From: JAEYXS01 sp943367715
GTDB taxonomy: Bacteria; Verrucomicrobiota; Verrucomicrobiia; Limisphaerales; JAEYXS01
Assembly (NCBI GenBank): GCA_943367715.1
Contig: CALRJY020000032.1
Span: 12,610-76,609, forward strand
Reading direction: 5' to 3'
DNA length: 64,000 nucleotides
Below the pieces are notes generated by a model. The model had not been told where the DNA came from, ran no database searches, and was given only the letters and a program-made list of their open reading frames with translations. Shown one piece after another: positions 51,677 through 61,200 of the stretch (positions are counted from its first letter, which is position 1; the number at the start of each line of letters is the position of its first letter). The position numbers were made by a program, and so were the translations under genes.

Positions 51677-51709
51677 GGAAGTAATTCCTGGCTCTGGGTA
51701 TGTATCGGA

Positions 51710-51737
51710 AGTTCAAAGCTCAAAGTTCAAAGCTCAA
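51710..51737. repeat. 7-bp periodic repeat, AG(T/C)TCAA x4
   Basis: Reads AGTTCAA AGCTCAA AGTTCAA AGCTCAA, four exact heptads alternating T and C. The same heptad occurs at 3731 and 3831. Confidence 0.8.
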
Positions 51738-52187
51738 GCCGAGTTGTTTTTCGGGGTGGGTTTGAAAACAGGGAGCGGTGGACTGAAGGGTGTCTTATTG
51801 GGTGGTGAAAAACAAGGAAGTGGCTGGCGAGGGTTTGGTCCGGTGAGGGTGGACTGGTTGCTAAAGTACCGCAGGACAGGAGGCAATCGTGTAGGAAACA
51901 TAAAACGGATCAGACGGGAAGGCTGCTTCAGGGGGGACGGGTAATAAAGTTCAAAGGCGGTGGCATTGGGGGAAGAGGTCTTTATGGGTCCAATAGGACT
52001 CATGGGGCGTCCGTTCAGTCAGGGACGCTGTGGAAATCGTCCTTACCAAGGCTAGTTCCGCTTCGTCATCTTGACGGCTAAGTGGATGAAAACTACGTAA
52101 ATATCCTGATTCGGAACTATTCGTCTGGGGTGCCATTGACCGCGGAGCATACCTAACCCAAAATTGCCATCGTCCACTACGGCGATT

Positions 52188-53531
52188 ATGACCAGAATAG
52201 CTAAATTCTTGGTAGTGATGGCGTTGCTCATGGCAGCGCCAACACAAGGAGCCACCAAACCAAACATCATCGTCATCATGGCGGATGACTTGGGCTGGGG
52301 TGATCTGGGCTGTTATGGGGCGAAGGATCTCAAGACGCCGAACATCGACAGACTGGCGGCGGAGGGGATGAAGTTCGATACCTTCCGCGCAAATTGTCCG
52401 GTGTGCTCCCCTACCCGTGCGTCGCTGTTGACGGGGCGTTATCCCGATCGCGTGGGGGTGCCGGGGGTGATCCGGACGCATAACAATAACTCGTGGGGTT
52501 ATCTCACGCCCTCGGGACCGACGCTGCCGCAGGTGCTGCGGAACCATGGTTACCACGCGACGATGATCGGCAAATGGCATCTGGGACTGGAATCGCCGAA
52601 CCTGCCCTGGGAACGTGGGTTTGAATATTTCCACGGGTTCCTGGGCGACATGATGGATGATTATTACACGCATCTGCGGCACGGGGAAAATTACATGCGG
52701 GTGAACAAGGACGTCACTTCACCGACGGGACATGCGACGGACCTGTTCTCAAACTGGGCGGCGGATTATGTGAAGGATCCGCGCCGGAATGAGAAACCGT
52801 TCTTCCTCTACCTGGCTTACAACGCGCCGCATTCGCCGGTCCAACCGCCGGATGACTGGCTCAAGAAGGTGAAGGAACGGGAGACGGGCATCGACGAGAA
52901 GCGCGCGAAACTGGTGGCATTGATCGAACACATGGATGCAGGCATCGGCAAGGTGCTGGCCGCGCTGGACCAGGTGGGAAAGAGGGATAACACGCTGATC
53001 CTCTTCACGTCGGATAACGGCGGGGATCTGCCGCAAGGCGCGAGCAACGGACCGTGGCGCGATGGCAAGCAGAGCATGTATGAGGGCGGATTGCGGGTGC
53101 CGTTGATCGCGAATTGGCCGGGGCAAATCAAGGCCAGCACGACGAATGATCTGGAGGCGGTGACGATGGATCTGTTCCCCACGGTGATCGATGTGGCGGG
53201 GGCCACGAAGCAGCCGCGGGTGGATGGCTTGAGCATGTTGCCGGCGTTGCTGGGGCAGAAGCAGGAGTTCACGCGGGAGATCTATTTCACGCGGCGCGAG
53301 GGCGGGCTCAAGTATGGCGGCAAGACGACGGACGCGATCATCCGGGGCGAATGGAAATTGCTGCAGAACAGCCCGTTCGAACCGATGGAGCTCTACCGCA
53401 TCTCGCAGGATCCGCTGGAGAAGAACAACCTGGCGGAGAAGGAGCGGCGAATCTTCAATGAGCTGGCGGTGAGTTTGCAGAAGCATCTGCAGGAGGGCGG
53501 CCGGGTGCCGTGGCAGAAAGCTGCGCCTTGA
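52188..53531 (+). CDS. S1-family sulfatase, ninth of nine
   Basis: A 447-residue exported sulfatase; start at 52188 (MTRIAKFLVVMALLMAAPTQGA) for the signal peptide, not Met 52164. Metal pair DD at 33-34 (VIMADDLGWGDLGCYG); formylglycine motif C73-S-P-T-R (PVCSPTRASLLTG); GKWHLGLESPNLPWERGFEYFHGFLGDMMDDY; TSDNGGDLPQGASNGPWRDGK. The WERGFEYFHGF type places it near arylsulfatase A/N-acetylgalactosamine-6-sulfatase-like proteins. It heads a group of three plus-strand hydrolase genes that run to 55686. Codons favour G. Confidence 0.93.
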   Translation: MTRIAKFLVVMALLMAAPTQGATKPNIIVIMADDLGWGDLGCYGAKDLKTPNIDRLAAEGMKFDTFRANCPVCSPTRASLLTGRYPDRVGVPGVIRTHNNNSWGYLTPSGPTLPQVLRNHGYHATMIGKWHLGLESPNLPWERGFEYFHGFLGDMMDDYYTHLRHGENYMRVNKDVTSPTGHATDLFSNWAADYVKDPRRNEKPFFLYLAYNAPHSPVQPPDDWLKKVKERETGIDEKRAKLVALIEHMDAGIGKVLAALDQVGKRDNTLILFTSDNGGDLPQGASNGPWRDGKQSMYEGGLRVPLIANWPGQIKASTTNDLEAVTMDLFPTVIDVAGATKQPRVDGLSMLPALLGQKQEFTREIYFTRREGGLKYGGKTTDAIIRGEWKLLQNSPFEPMELYRISQDPLEKNNLAEKERRIFNELAVSLQKHLQEGGRVPWQKAAP

Positions 53532-53551
53532 AGCGCACTGGGGCGGATCAA

Positions 53552-54472
53552 ATGGGGCGTGACTTCATCGGCAAAATACACGAAGCAAAAAGGGTGAATA
53601 CCCGTTTTCTCGTAGTCTTGCTAACGACGTATTGGTTTGCGTTATGGAGTTGTGCGGCAGCGGAACCGTTGCCGGAGATCCGAAGCATCACGCCGGATCT
53701 GGTGACGCCAAAGATGGTCGTCAGTGAAGCGGCTCCCGGAAAACGGGTGAAGCAAACGGCGACGGGTTATGAAAAGACGGAGGTGTATCACGCGCTGCAT
53801 CTGCCGGCAGATTGGCAGGCGGGGAAGAAGTATCCGGTGATCTGCGAGTATGCCGGGAACGGTAATTACACGAACAAGTTCGGTGATTATTCAGCAGGCA
53901 CGGTGGAGGGCAGCAATCTGGGTTACGGGATCTCCGGCGGGAAAGGTTTCATCTGGGTGTGCCTTCCCTACGTCGGTGGCAAGGATGGAGAGCTGGCGAA
54001 TATCACGCAGTGGTGGGGTGAGGTGGCGGAAACGAAGAAGTATTGTCTGCAAGCAGTGCACGAAGTGTGCGCGAAGTATGGCGGAGATACGAACAAGGTG
54101 TTCCTCGCGGGATTCTCGCGCGGAGCCATCGCGTGCAATTACATCGGGTTGCATGATGACGAGATCGCGAAGCTGTGGTGCGGATTCATCGCGCACAGTC
54201 ATTACGATGGTGTGCGGACGTGGAACTATGCGGAGTCGGACAAAGCAGCGGCCTTGGTGCGATTGAAGCGGTTGAATGGGCGGCCGCAATTCATCAGTCA
54301 TGAAGGTGGCACGGCGGAGACGAAAAAGTATCTGGAGGAAACAGGTGTGAAGGGTGCGTTCACCTTCGTGGATTTTCCGTATCGGAATCACACGGATGAA
54401 TGGGTGCTGCGACCCATCAAGGAGCGGGAGCTGGTGCGACAATGGGTGGCCGAGGTGTTGAAGGAGAAGTAA
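53552..54472 (+). CDS. Exported alpha/beta hydrolase (esterase-like)
   Basis: A 306-residue protein starting at Met 53552, with a hydrophobic stretch (FLVVLLTTYWFALWSCAAA) as signal peptide; GTG 53594 would give a shorter, also plausible signal. Mature features: LPADWQAGKKYPVICEYAGNG (oxyanion region), nucleophile elbow GFSRG (KVFLAGFSRGAIACNYIG), and the C-terminal FPYRNHTDEWVL with the likely catalytic His. The combination resembles PHB-depolymerase/feruloyl-esterase-like proteins. It follows the sulfatase by 20 bp, and a role in removing ester groups from polysaccharides is inferred from that. Confidence 0.8.
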   Translation: MGRDFIGKIHEAKRVNTRFLVVLLTTYWFALWSCAAAEPLPEIRSITPDLVTPKMVVSEAAPGKRVKQTATGYEKTEVYHALHLPADWQAGKKYPVICEYAGNGNYTNKFGDYSAGTVEGSNLGYGISGGKGFIWVCLPYVGGKDGELANITQWWGEVAETKKYCLQAVHEVCAKYGGDTNKVFLAGFSRGAIACNYIGLHDDEIAKLWCGFIAHSHYDGVRTWNYAESDKAAALVRLKRLNGRPQFISHEGGTAETKKYLEETGVKGAFTFVDFPYRNHTDEWVLRPIKERELVRQWVAEVLKEK

Positions 54473-54528
54473 ATCACGACAGGGTGATTGACGCTCCCGC
54501 ATCGTCAGGGGCAAACTGGCGTCATTCC

Positions 54529-55686
54529 ATGAACACCACTCGACGTGAATTTATCGGTGCTTTGACACTGGCCAGCCTAGGCACGACCTCTGCTCTCGCG
54601 CAGACCAACAGCCCGACGACGCCAGCCACCACACCGGCACGTCCGCCACAGCCGCCGCCGGTGGTCTCCCCGCAAGTTCATGAAGATGGTCGAGTGACGA
54701 TCCGTTATCGTTCGGCAAATGCGAAGAAGGTGGAAGCGAGCGGTGATTGGACCGGTGGCAACAAGGCCTTGGAACGCGGTGAAGAGAACATGTGGAGCGT
54801 GACTTTTGGTCCTCTGCCCGCTGAGGTCTACGGCTATGGCCTCGTAGTGGATGGCCTCCGCATAGCAGACCCGGCGAACCCACTGTCCAAACCTTCGCGC
54901 ACGATGAACACCAGCGTGCTAGACATCCCCGGCAAACCGCCGCTGAATCATGATTGGCAGGATGTGCCGCATGGCACGGTGCATCAGCATCAATATATCT
55001 CGAAGGCGACGGGGGCCATTCGCCGCGTGCATGTCTATACGCCGCCAGGCTATGGCACCACGAAGAAGAAGGTGAATTATCCGGTGCTCTATCTCCTCCA
55101 CGGCTCGGGCGATAATGACTCGACGTGGGTTTCTTTCGGCCGCGCGCACTGGATCGCGGATAACCTCATCGCACAAAGGAAATGCGTGCCGATGGTGATC
55201 GTGATGACGGATGGACACGCCGTAGAGCGCCGCACGGATGCTGATCGCGGCCGTAACATCGAGATGTATGAGAAGGATCTGCTGGAGTCCGTGATCCCGC
55301 TCACTGAGGCCAATTACACCGTGAAAAAAGATGCCGAGAACCGCGCCATCATCGGCCTCTCCATGGGGGGGCAGCAGTCTCTGGTGGTGGGCATCAAGCA
55401 CGCGGATAAGTTCGCCTGGGTAGGCGGGATGAGTTCCGCCGTGCGTGACCCCGATGCGACCATAGGCCCGGCACTCAAGAGCGCGGCGCAGTTGAACAAA
55501 CGACTGAAGGTGCTGTGGTTCGCGTGCGGCATCGATGATTTCCTGCTGAACGACAACCGCAAGTTCGACAGCATCCTGAACGAACGCGGCGTCCGTCATG
55601 GCTACAAGGAAACTTCAGGCAACCATAGCTGGCCCGTGTGGCGGAAGTATCTCGCGGAATTTCTGCCGATGATCTTTACGAACTGA
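54529..55686 (+). CDS. Tat-exported CE1-type esterase with an N-terminal E-set/CBM48-like domain
   Basis: A 385-residue protein; start at 54529 gives a twin-arginine signal (MNTTRREFIGALTLASLGTTSALA), not available from 54400. A Pro/Thr-rich linker (28-45) precedes an Ig-like E-set/CBM48-type domain (about 50-130, VTIRYRSANAKKVEASGDWTGGNKALE...VYGYGLVVDGLRIADPANP). The esterase domain follows: VHVYTPPGYG, LYLLHGSGD, nucleophile Ser278 in GLSMGG, Asp near 336-337 (CGIDD) and His366 (SGNHSWPVW). This is the layout of xylan and feruloyl esterases of family CE1. It probably acts on esterified plant or algal glycans. Its stop overlaps an alternative start of the next gene. Confidence 0.88.
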   Translation: MNTTRREFIGALTLASLGTTSALAQTNSPTTPATTPARPPQPPPVVSPQVHEDGRVTIRYRSANAKKVEASGDWTGGNKALERGEENMWSVTFGPLPAEVYGYGLVVDGLRIADPANPLSKPSRTMNTSVLDIPGKPPLNHDWQDVPHGTVHQHQYISKATGAIRRVHVYTPPGYGTTKKKVNYPVLYLLHGSGDNDSTWVSFGRAHWIADNLIAQRKCVPMVIVMTDGHAVERRTDADRGRNIEMYEKDLLESVIPLTEANYTVKKDAENRAIIGLSMGGQQSLVVGIKHADKFAWVGGMSSAVRDPDATIGPALKSAAQLNKRLKVLWFACGIDDFLLNDNRKFDSILNERGVRHGYKETSGNHSWPVWRKYLAEFLPMIFTN

Positions 55687-55715
55687 TGACTTGGAGAGTA
55701 ATACCTCAATTTACT

Positions 55716-57779
55716 ATGCGTTTATCATTGATCACTGGATTGCTGGCATTGACCACAGTCATTCACGCACAGGCTGCGGAATATAAATTCGACGTTGTGG
55801 TGTTCGGGGCCACGCCGGGTGGCGTCACCGCCGCAGTCGGTGCGGCCCGCGAAGGCGCGACGGTCGCGTTGGTGGAGCCGATGGATATCGTTGGCGGCGT
55901 GATGACGAGCGGGTTGAGCTTCAGTGATTCCAACCAGACGGACCGGCGCACTCTACTCGGCTTGTTCGAGGAGACGCATCTGCGCATCGAGGCGCACTAC
56001 AAGGCCAAGGGCGTCACGCTCCCCTACTCTGTCGCCGAGAAAGATCAGAAGCATTGGACTTATGAACCGCATGTCGCCGCGAAGGTGTTTGATGACATGC
56101 TCGGTGAAGCGAAGGTGAAGGTGTTTCTCAATGAACGGCTCACAACGGTGAAGAAGGAGGGGGCGCGCATCCAATCGTTCAATACGCGCTCGAATACGTT
56201 CACGGCGAAGGTATTCATCGATTGCACGTATGAGGGTGATCTGATGGCGAAGGCGGGGGTCAGTTACGCAGTCGGGCGTGAGGGGCGGAAGCAATATGGC
56301 GAATCACTGGCGGGTAAACAGTTTCCGAAGGTGGCAGTGAAGGCATCGCCGTATGACGCGCAGGGCAAGTTGCTACCATTGATGACCGCGAAGGACGCGG
56401 GCGATCCGGAAGCGGGTGACAAGGGCGTGATGACCTACAGCTACCGTCTGTGCATCACTACGAATGACGCGAACAAGACGCCGTTCCGCAAGCCAGCAAA
56501 TTATGATCCAGCCAAGTATGAACTGGTGCGGCGATTCGTGACCGCCAACTCGCACAAGCGGCCCTTGTTCGATTTCTACAATCTGCCCGGCGGCAAATGG
56601 GACGGCAACAACAGCATCGGCGGACAGATATCCCTGGGGCTGGTCGGCGAGAATTGGGGCTGGCCTGAGGCTTCTTATGAGGAGCGCGACAAAATGTGGC
56701 AGGCGCACAGAGATTATACGGAGGGCTTGATCTGGTTCATGATGCACGATGAAGGCATGCCGGAGGCGATCCGCAGTGAGATGAAACGCTGGGGGCTGGC
56801 GAAGGATGAACTCGTGAAATGGGGCAACTGGCCGCCGGTGCTGTATGTGCGCGAGGGGCGTCGCATGCTCGGCGAGTATGTGGTGAAGCAAAGCGATATT
56901 CTCACGGACGTCGCCAAAGAAGACTCCATCGCCATCGGGTCATTCCCAATCGACTCGCATGATGTGCAACGCGTGGTGACGGCGGATGGCACTGGATTTA
57001 TCAATGAAGGCACGATCTTTCCGAAGCATGAGGCGGGCTATCGTTTCGGGCCACGGCATCAGTTGCCGTATCGCTCCATCACACCGAAGCGCGCTGAGTG
57101 CCAGAACCTGCTGGTGCCGGTTTCTCTCTCGTGCACACACGTGGCCATCTCTTCCATTCGCGTGGAACCGACGTGGATGACGCTAGGCCATAGCGCAGGT
57201 ATCGCGGCGGCAATGGCAGCGAAGGCGAATCAGGCGGTGCAAGACCTGCCGTATGCAACGCTGCGGGAACGGTTGCTGGCACAGAAGCAAGTGCTGGATA
57301 TTCCACCATTGCCACCGAAGCCTGCGGCAGCAGCGGCTCCAAGTGGTCAAGGGATTGATCCGAAGTCACTCAAGGGAATCGTGGTGGATGAACTGGACGC
57401 GACGGCTTCTGGCGAATGGCAGCGTTCCACGAATTTCAAGGGATTCATCGGGCGCAATTACGCGCATGATGGTAATGCCCGCAAAGGGGAGCTGAAGATG
57501 GTGTTCCAGCCGGAGATTCCGCAGGCGGGCAAGTATGAGCTGCGCGTGGCGTATTCACCACATGAAACGAGGGCGGCTAAGGTGCCCATCGCGGTGAAGT
57601 CTGGCGGCAAGGAGACGAAAGTGCTGTTCAATCAGCAGACACCGCTGGGTGGAGAGAGCTTTCGCGCTGCTGGCACGTTTGAATTGGTCGCCGGAAAAGA
57701 GACGACCATCACAATCTCCAATGATGGGACGGAAGGATTTGTGATCGTGGATGCGGTGCAGTTGGTGAAGGTGGAGTGA
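55716..57779 (+). CDS. Exported FAD-dependent oxidoreductase with Golvesin/CBM-like tail
   Basis: A 687-residue protein; start at 55716 (MRLSLITGLLALTTVIHAQA) for a clean signal peptide; ATG 55686 is an alternative that overlaps the previous stop. The FAD-binding Rossmann motif is VVVFGATPGGVTAAVGAAREGATVALVEP with conserved GGVMTSGL. This family is the FAD_oxidored group named after a xanthan-lyase-associated protein. The last 125 residues (VVDELDATASGEWQRSTNFKGFIGRNYAHD...TITISNDGTEGFVIVDAVQLVKV) form a beta-sandwich of Golvesin-C type. The substrate is unknown; the sugar-linked context suggests a saccharide oxidation. It follows the esterase by 29 bp. Confidence 0.9.
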   Translation: MRLSLITGLLALTTVIHAQAAEYKFDVVVFGATPGGVTAAVGAAREGATVALVEPMDIVGGVMTSGLSFSDSNQTDRRTLLGLFEETHLRIEAHYKAKGVTLPYSVAEKDQKHWTYEPHVAAKVFDDMLGEAKVKVFLNERLTTVKKEGARIQSFNTRSNTFTAKVFIDCTYEGDLMAKAGVSYAVGREGRKQYGESLAGKQFPKVAVKASPYDAQGKLLPLMTAKDAGDPEAGDKGVMTYSYRLCITTNDANKTPFRKPANYDPAKYELVRRFVTANSHKRPLFDFYNLPGGKWDGNNSIGGQISLGLVGENWGWPEASYEERDKMWQAHRDYTEGLIWFMMHDEGMPEAIRSEMKRWGLAKDELVKWGNWPPVLYVREGRRMLGEYVVKQSDILTDVAKEDSIAIGSFPIDSHDVQRVVTADGTGFINEGTIFPKHEAGYRFGPRHQLPYRSITPKRAECQNLLVPVSLSCTHVAISSIRVEPTWMTLGHSAGIAAAMAAKANQAVQDLPYATLRERLLAQKQVLDIPPLPPKPAAAAAPSGQGIDPKSLKGIVVDELDATASGEWQRSTNFKGFIGRNYAHDGNARKGELKMVFQPEIPQAGKYELRVAYSPHETRAAKVPIAVKSGGKETKVLFNQQTPLGGESFRAAGTFELVAGKETTITISNDGTEGFVIVDAVQLVKVE

Positions 57780-57835
57780 TAATAAATCACGCACATTGTA
57801 ATGCCCATCCAGGAGCATTGCGTTAGTTTCACGGC

Positions 57836-58204
57836 ATGAGGTTTTTATCAACCCAAAGCTTGATGGTCGCCGTTTCGCTTTGCCTGCTGGCAGGTTGCGG
57901 CAAACGTCTGACCGGTGTCTACGAAGGCACCATGGTGCCGCCTGCGTCCACCAGCGATAACGCCAAGCTGCAGCAACAGATGGAAGACAACCTGAAGAAA
58001 CAGAACGCGATGATGGGCATGTTTCTGGAATTTGACGGTAGCGAAGTCAAATTCGGCACCAAAGCAGGCAGCAAGACCGGGCGCTACGAGATCAAGGGTG
58101 ACAAGCTGGAGCTCAAGTTTGACGACGGAAAGACGACAGTGCCCATGACCATCAGCACGGACGGTTCCATCACTTACATGACCTTTGTCTTTCGGAAGAA
58201 GTAA
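57836..58204 (+). CDS. Small lipoprotein of unknown function
   Basis: A 122-residue lipoprotein: signal MRFLSTQSLMVAVSLCLLAGC (lipobox LAGC, Cys 21). A Met/Gln-rich segment (LQQQMEDNLKKQNAMMGMFLEF) precedes a beta-rich end (YEIKGDKLELKFDDGKTTVPMTISTDGSITYMTFVFRKK), which looks like a small beta-barrel or lipocalin-like part. No family was recognised. It stands between the oxidoreductase and hrpA genes with 56 and 71 bp gaps. Confidence 0.75.
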   Translation: MRFLSTQSLMVAVSLCLLAGCGKRLTGVYEGTMVPPASTSDNAKLQQQMEDNLKKQNAMMGMFLEFDGSEVKFGTKAGSKTGRYEIKGDKLELKFDDGKTTVPMTISTDGSITYMTFVFRKK

Positions 58205-58275
58205 GTTGCTCTTATTGGAGTTTGAGATTTTTTCTACCCTCATTTCCCTGTTTCCCATGAGGCGCGGCTTCGTCT

Positions 58276-61200
58276 ATGTTACGCGGCTCTGGTATGGTTG
58301 ATGCACGGATAGATGAACTGAAAACGCTGCTGCCGCAATGCCTGCTGCCCGATTGGGTGAAGCTCGGTTCGCGGCTCGTGCGGCTTTTGCGGGATCAGCA
58401 TCACGCCCAGCGGCACGATGCCTTGCTCGCACGCCTGAAGGATGAGGCGTTGAAATCCATCGCGCTCCGGGAAGCCCGGCGGATCAATGTGCCGCGCGTG
58501 ACGTATCCGCCGGAACTGCCGGTGACGATGCGGAAGGATGAGATCGTGAAGGCCATCCGGGAGAACCAGGTGGTGGTCATCGCGGGCGAGACGGGCTCGG
58601 GTAAAACGACGCAGATACCGAAGATGTGCCTGGAGGCGGGCTTGGGCATCGAGGCGAAGATCGGTTGTACGCAGCCACGACGCGTAGCCGCCCTCTCCAT
58701 CTCGAAGCGGATTGCGGAGGAATTGAATGTTGGTTGGGGCAAAGACGTAGGTTGTAAGATCCGGTTTGATGATAACTCCAGCCCGCACACGTACATCAAG
58801 CTGATGACGGACGGCATCCTGCTGGCCGAGGCACAGGGTGACCCGAATCTTTCCGAATATAACGCCATCATCCTCGATGAGGCGCACGAGCGTTCGCTGA
58901 ATATTGATTTTCTGCTGGGCCACCTGAAAGGTTTGCTGGCGCGGCGCAAGGACCTGAAGCTCATCGTCACTTCCGCGACGATCGATACGCAGGCGTTCTC
59001 TAAACATTTCAACGACGCGCCGATCATCGAAGTGTCTGGGCGTATGTATCCGGTGGACGTCATCTACCGGCCACTCGATGCAGAATCCGAAGAGAGCGGC
59101 GACGTCAACTATGTGGAGGCCGCAGTGAATGCCTGCGAGCGCATCCTATATGAGACGAACACCGGCGATGTGCTCATCTTCATGCCCGGCGAACGGGATA
59201 TCCGCGAGACGGGTGATCAGCTCGAAGGACGTTTCTCCGGTGAAGCCGAGGTCATTCCGCTCTACGGGCGACTAAGCTCTGGCGATCAGCAGCGGGTGTT
59301 TGTTCCGTCCTCGCGCCGGAAGATTGTCATCGCGACGAACATTGCGGAAACCTCTCTCACCATCCCCGGCATCCGTTATGTGATAGATGCCGGACTAGCG
59401 CGCATCAGCCGCTACAATCCGCGCACGCGCACCCGGCGGTTGCCCGTAGAGGCCATCTCCCAGAGCAGTGCGAACCAGCGCAAAGGTCGTGCCGGCCGTG
59501 TGCAGGACGGTATCTGTATCCGCCTCTATTCCCAGGAAGATTACAACGAACGGCCCGCGTTCACGCAGCCGGAGATTCAGCGCTCCAATCTCGCGGAAGT
59601 CATTCTGCGGATGAAGGCGTATTACTTCGGGGACATCGAGACGTTCCCCTTCGTGCAACCGCCGACGCCTGCGGCTATCTCCAGCGGTTACGCGCTCTTG
59701 CAGGAGTTGGGCGCACTGGACGAGAACCGCATGCTCACGGCATTGGGGCGTGATCTCGCACGGTTGCCGATCGATCCGACGATTGGGCGGATGCTCCTGC
59801 AATCACAACAAGAGCACGCCACTCAGGAGTTGCTCATCATCGCGGCGGGCTTGAGCATCCAGGATCCGCGCGAACGTCCGACGGATCAGAAGGAAGCAGC
59901 GATGACGGCGCATCGGAGGTTCACTGATCCGAAGTCGGACTTCCTCGCGCTACTGAACATCTGGAACGCAGTGCATGACCAGTGGGAGCAGCTCCGCACG
60001 CAGAATGCGCGACGAAAATTCTGCAAGCAGCACTTCCTCTCTTACCTGCGCATGCGCGAGTGGCAGGACCTCTACACGCAACTGCACAACGCGCTGGAAG
60101 ACCTCGGCACGCTGAAGCTGAACGAGAGCAACGCACAGTATGACGCCATCCACCGCTCCATCCTCGCGGGTTTGATCGGGCACGTGGCGCATCGCGAAGA
60201 GCGGAATAATTACAAGGCGACGGGCAACCGGATGACGACGGTGTTCCCTGGCTCCGCGCTATACGAACGCGGTGAGGCGTATCCGAAGAAAGGTGCGAAG
60301 CCGGACAACAAAGCGCCGAAGCCCAAAACGAACCAGCCGGAGTGGATTGTAGCGGGCGAAATCGTGGAGACATCGCAATTGTTCGCGCGAACGATTGCGG
60401 GCATCGATCCGCAGTGGGTTTTCCAGCTCGCCCCACATTGCTGCAAGGTGACGCATCATAACCCGCATTGGGTTGCGGGTTCAGGGCGGGTGATGGTGGA
60501 GGAGATCGTGACGTTGCATGGACTCGAAGTACAGCGGCGCAAGGTGGTTTACGGCACCATCAATCCGAAAGAGGCCACGAAGATTTTTATCCGATCGGCA
60601 TTGGTGGAGGAAAATCTGCTGCCGCAGCGTGGACGCAATGAGGACGACTCGGATGACGTGCGCGTGCTGGCGACAACCAAAACTCAAGATGCGTTGCCAC
60701 CCATCTACGCCTTCATGATGAAGAATCGCGCCACGCGGCAGAAGATTGAGAACTGGCAGACGCGCGTGCGCCGGTATGGCTTCGCGGACCTCGATCAGGT
60801 GATGTGCGATTTCTATGCGAAGCACATCCAGAATGTTTCGAGCGTTCATGAATTGAACCGGTTTTTGCGTGACGTGAAAAATCCAGACGCACTGTGCATC
60901 ACTGAAGCCGAGATGACCGGTGGACAGGAGCTCACCTACGATTCTCAGGCGTTCCCAAATGCGGTGGCGGTGGGCGGGCAGCCGGTAGCCCTCACCTATG
61001 CGTACGCGCCGGGTGAGGAGAATGATGGGGTGACCATCAAGCTGCCTTTCACCATTGCGCAGAGTGTCTCGCCTGCTCAATTGGAATGGGCGGTGCCGGG
61101 TTTGCGTGAGGAGAAGATCGCAGAGTTATTGCGGGCCCTGCCAAAATCCATCCGGCGTGACCTCATGCCCTTCCCGCCGAAGGTGGTGGAGATCGTTCAG

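Larger units (their letters stand above)
51033..52187. other. Long intergenic stretch with repeats, no gene supported
   Basis: 1155 bases between the divergent methyltransferase and the ninth sulfatase. It holds a 10-bp repeat at 51641-51676 and a 7-bp repeat at 51710-51737. A 98-codon open frame at 51648-51944 begins inside the repeats and is Gly/Arg-rich without family features. The region may be the remains of an insertion or decayed genes; no terminal inverted repeats or transposase remnants were recognised. Confidence 0.6.

Noticed and set aside
51648..51944. Possible 98-residue protein in the long gap after the methyltransferase
   Set aside because: It begins inside 10-bp and 7-bp repeats, is Gly/Arg-rich and shows no family features or ribosome-binding site.
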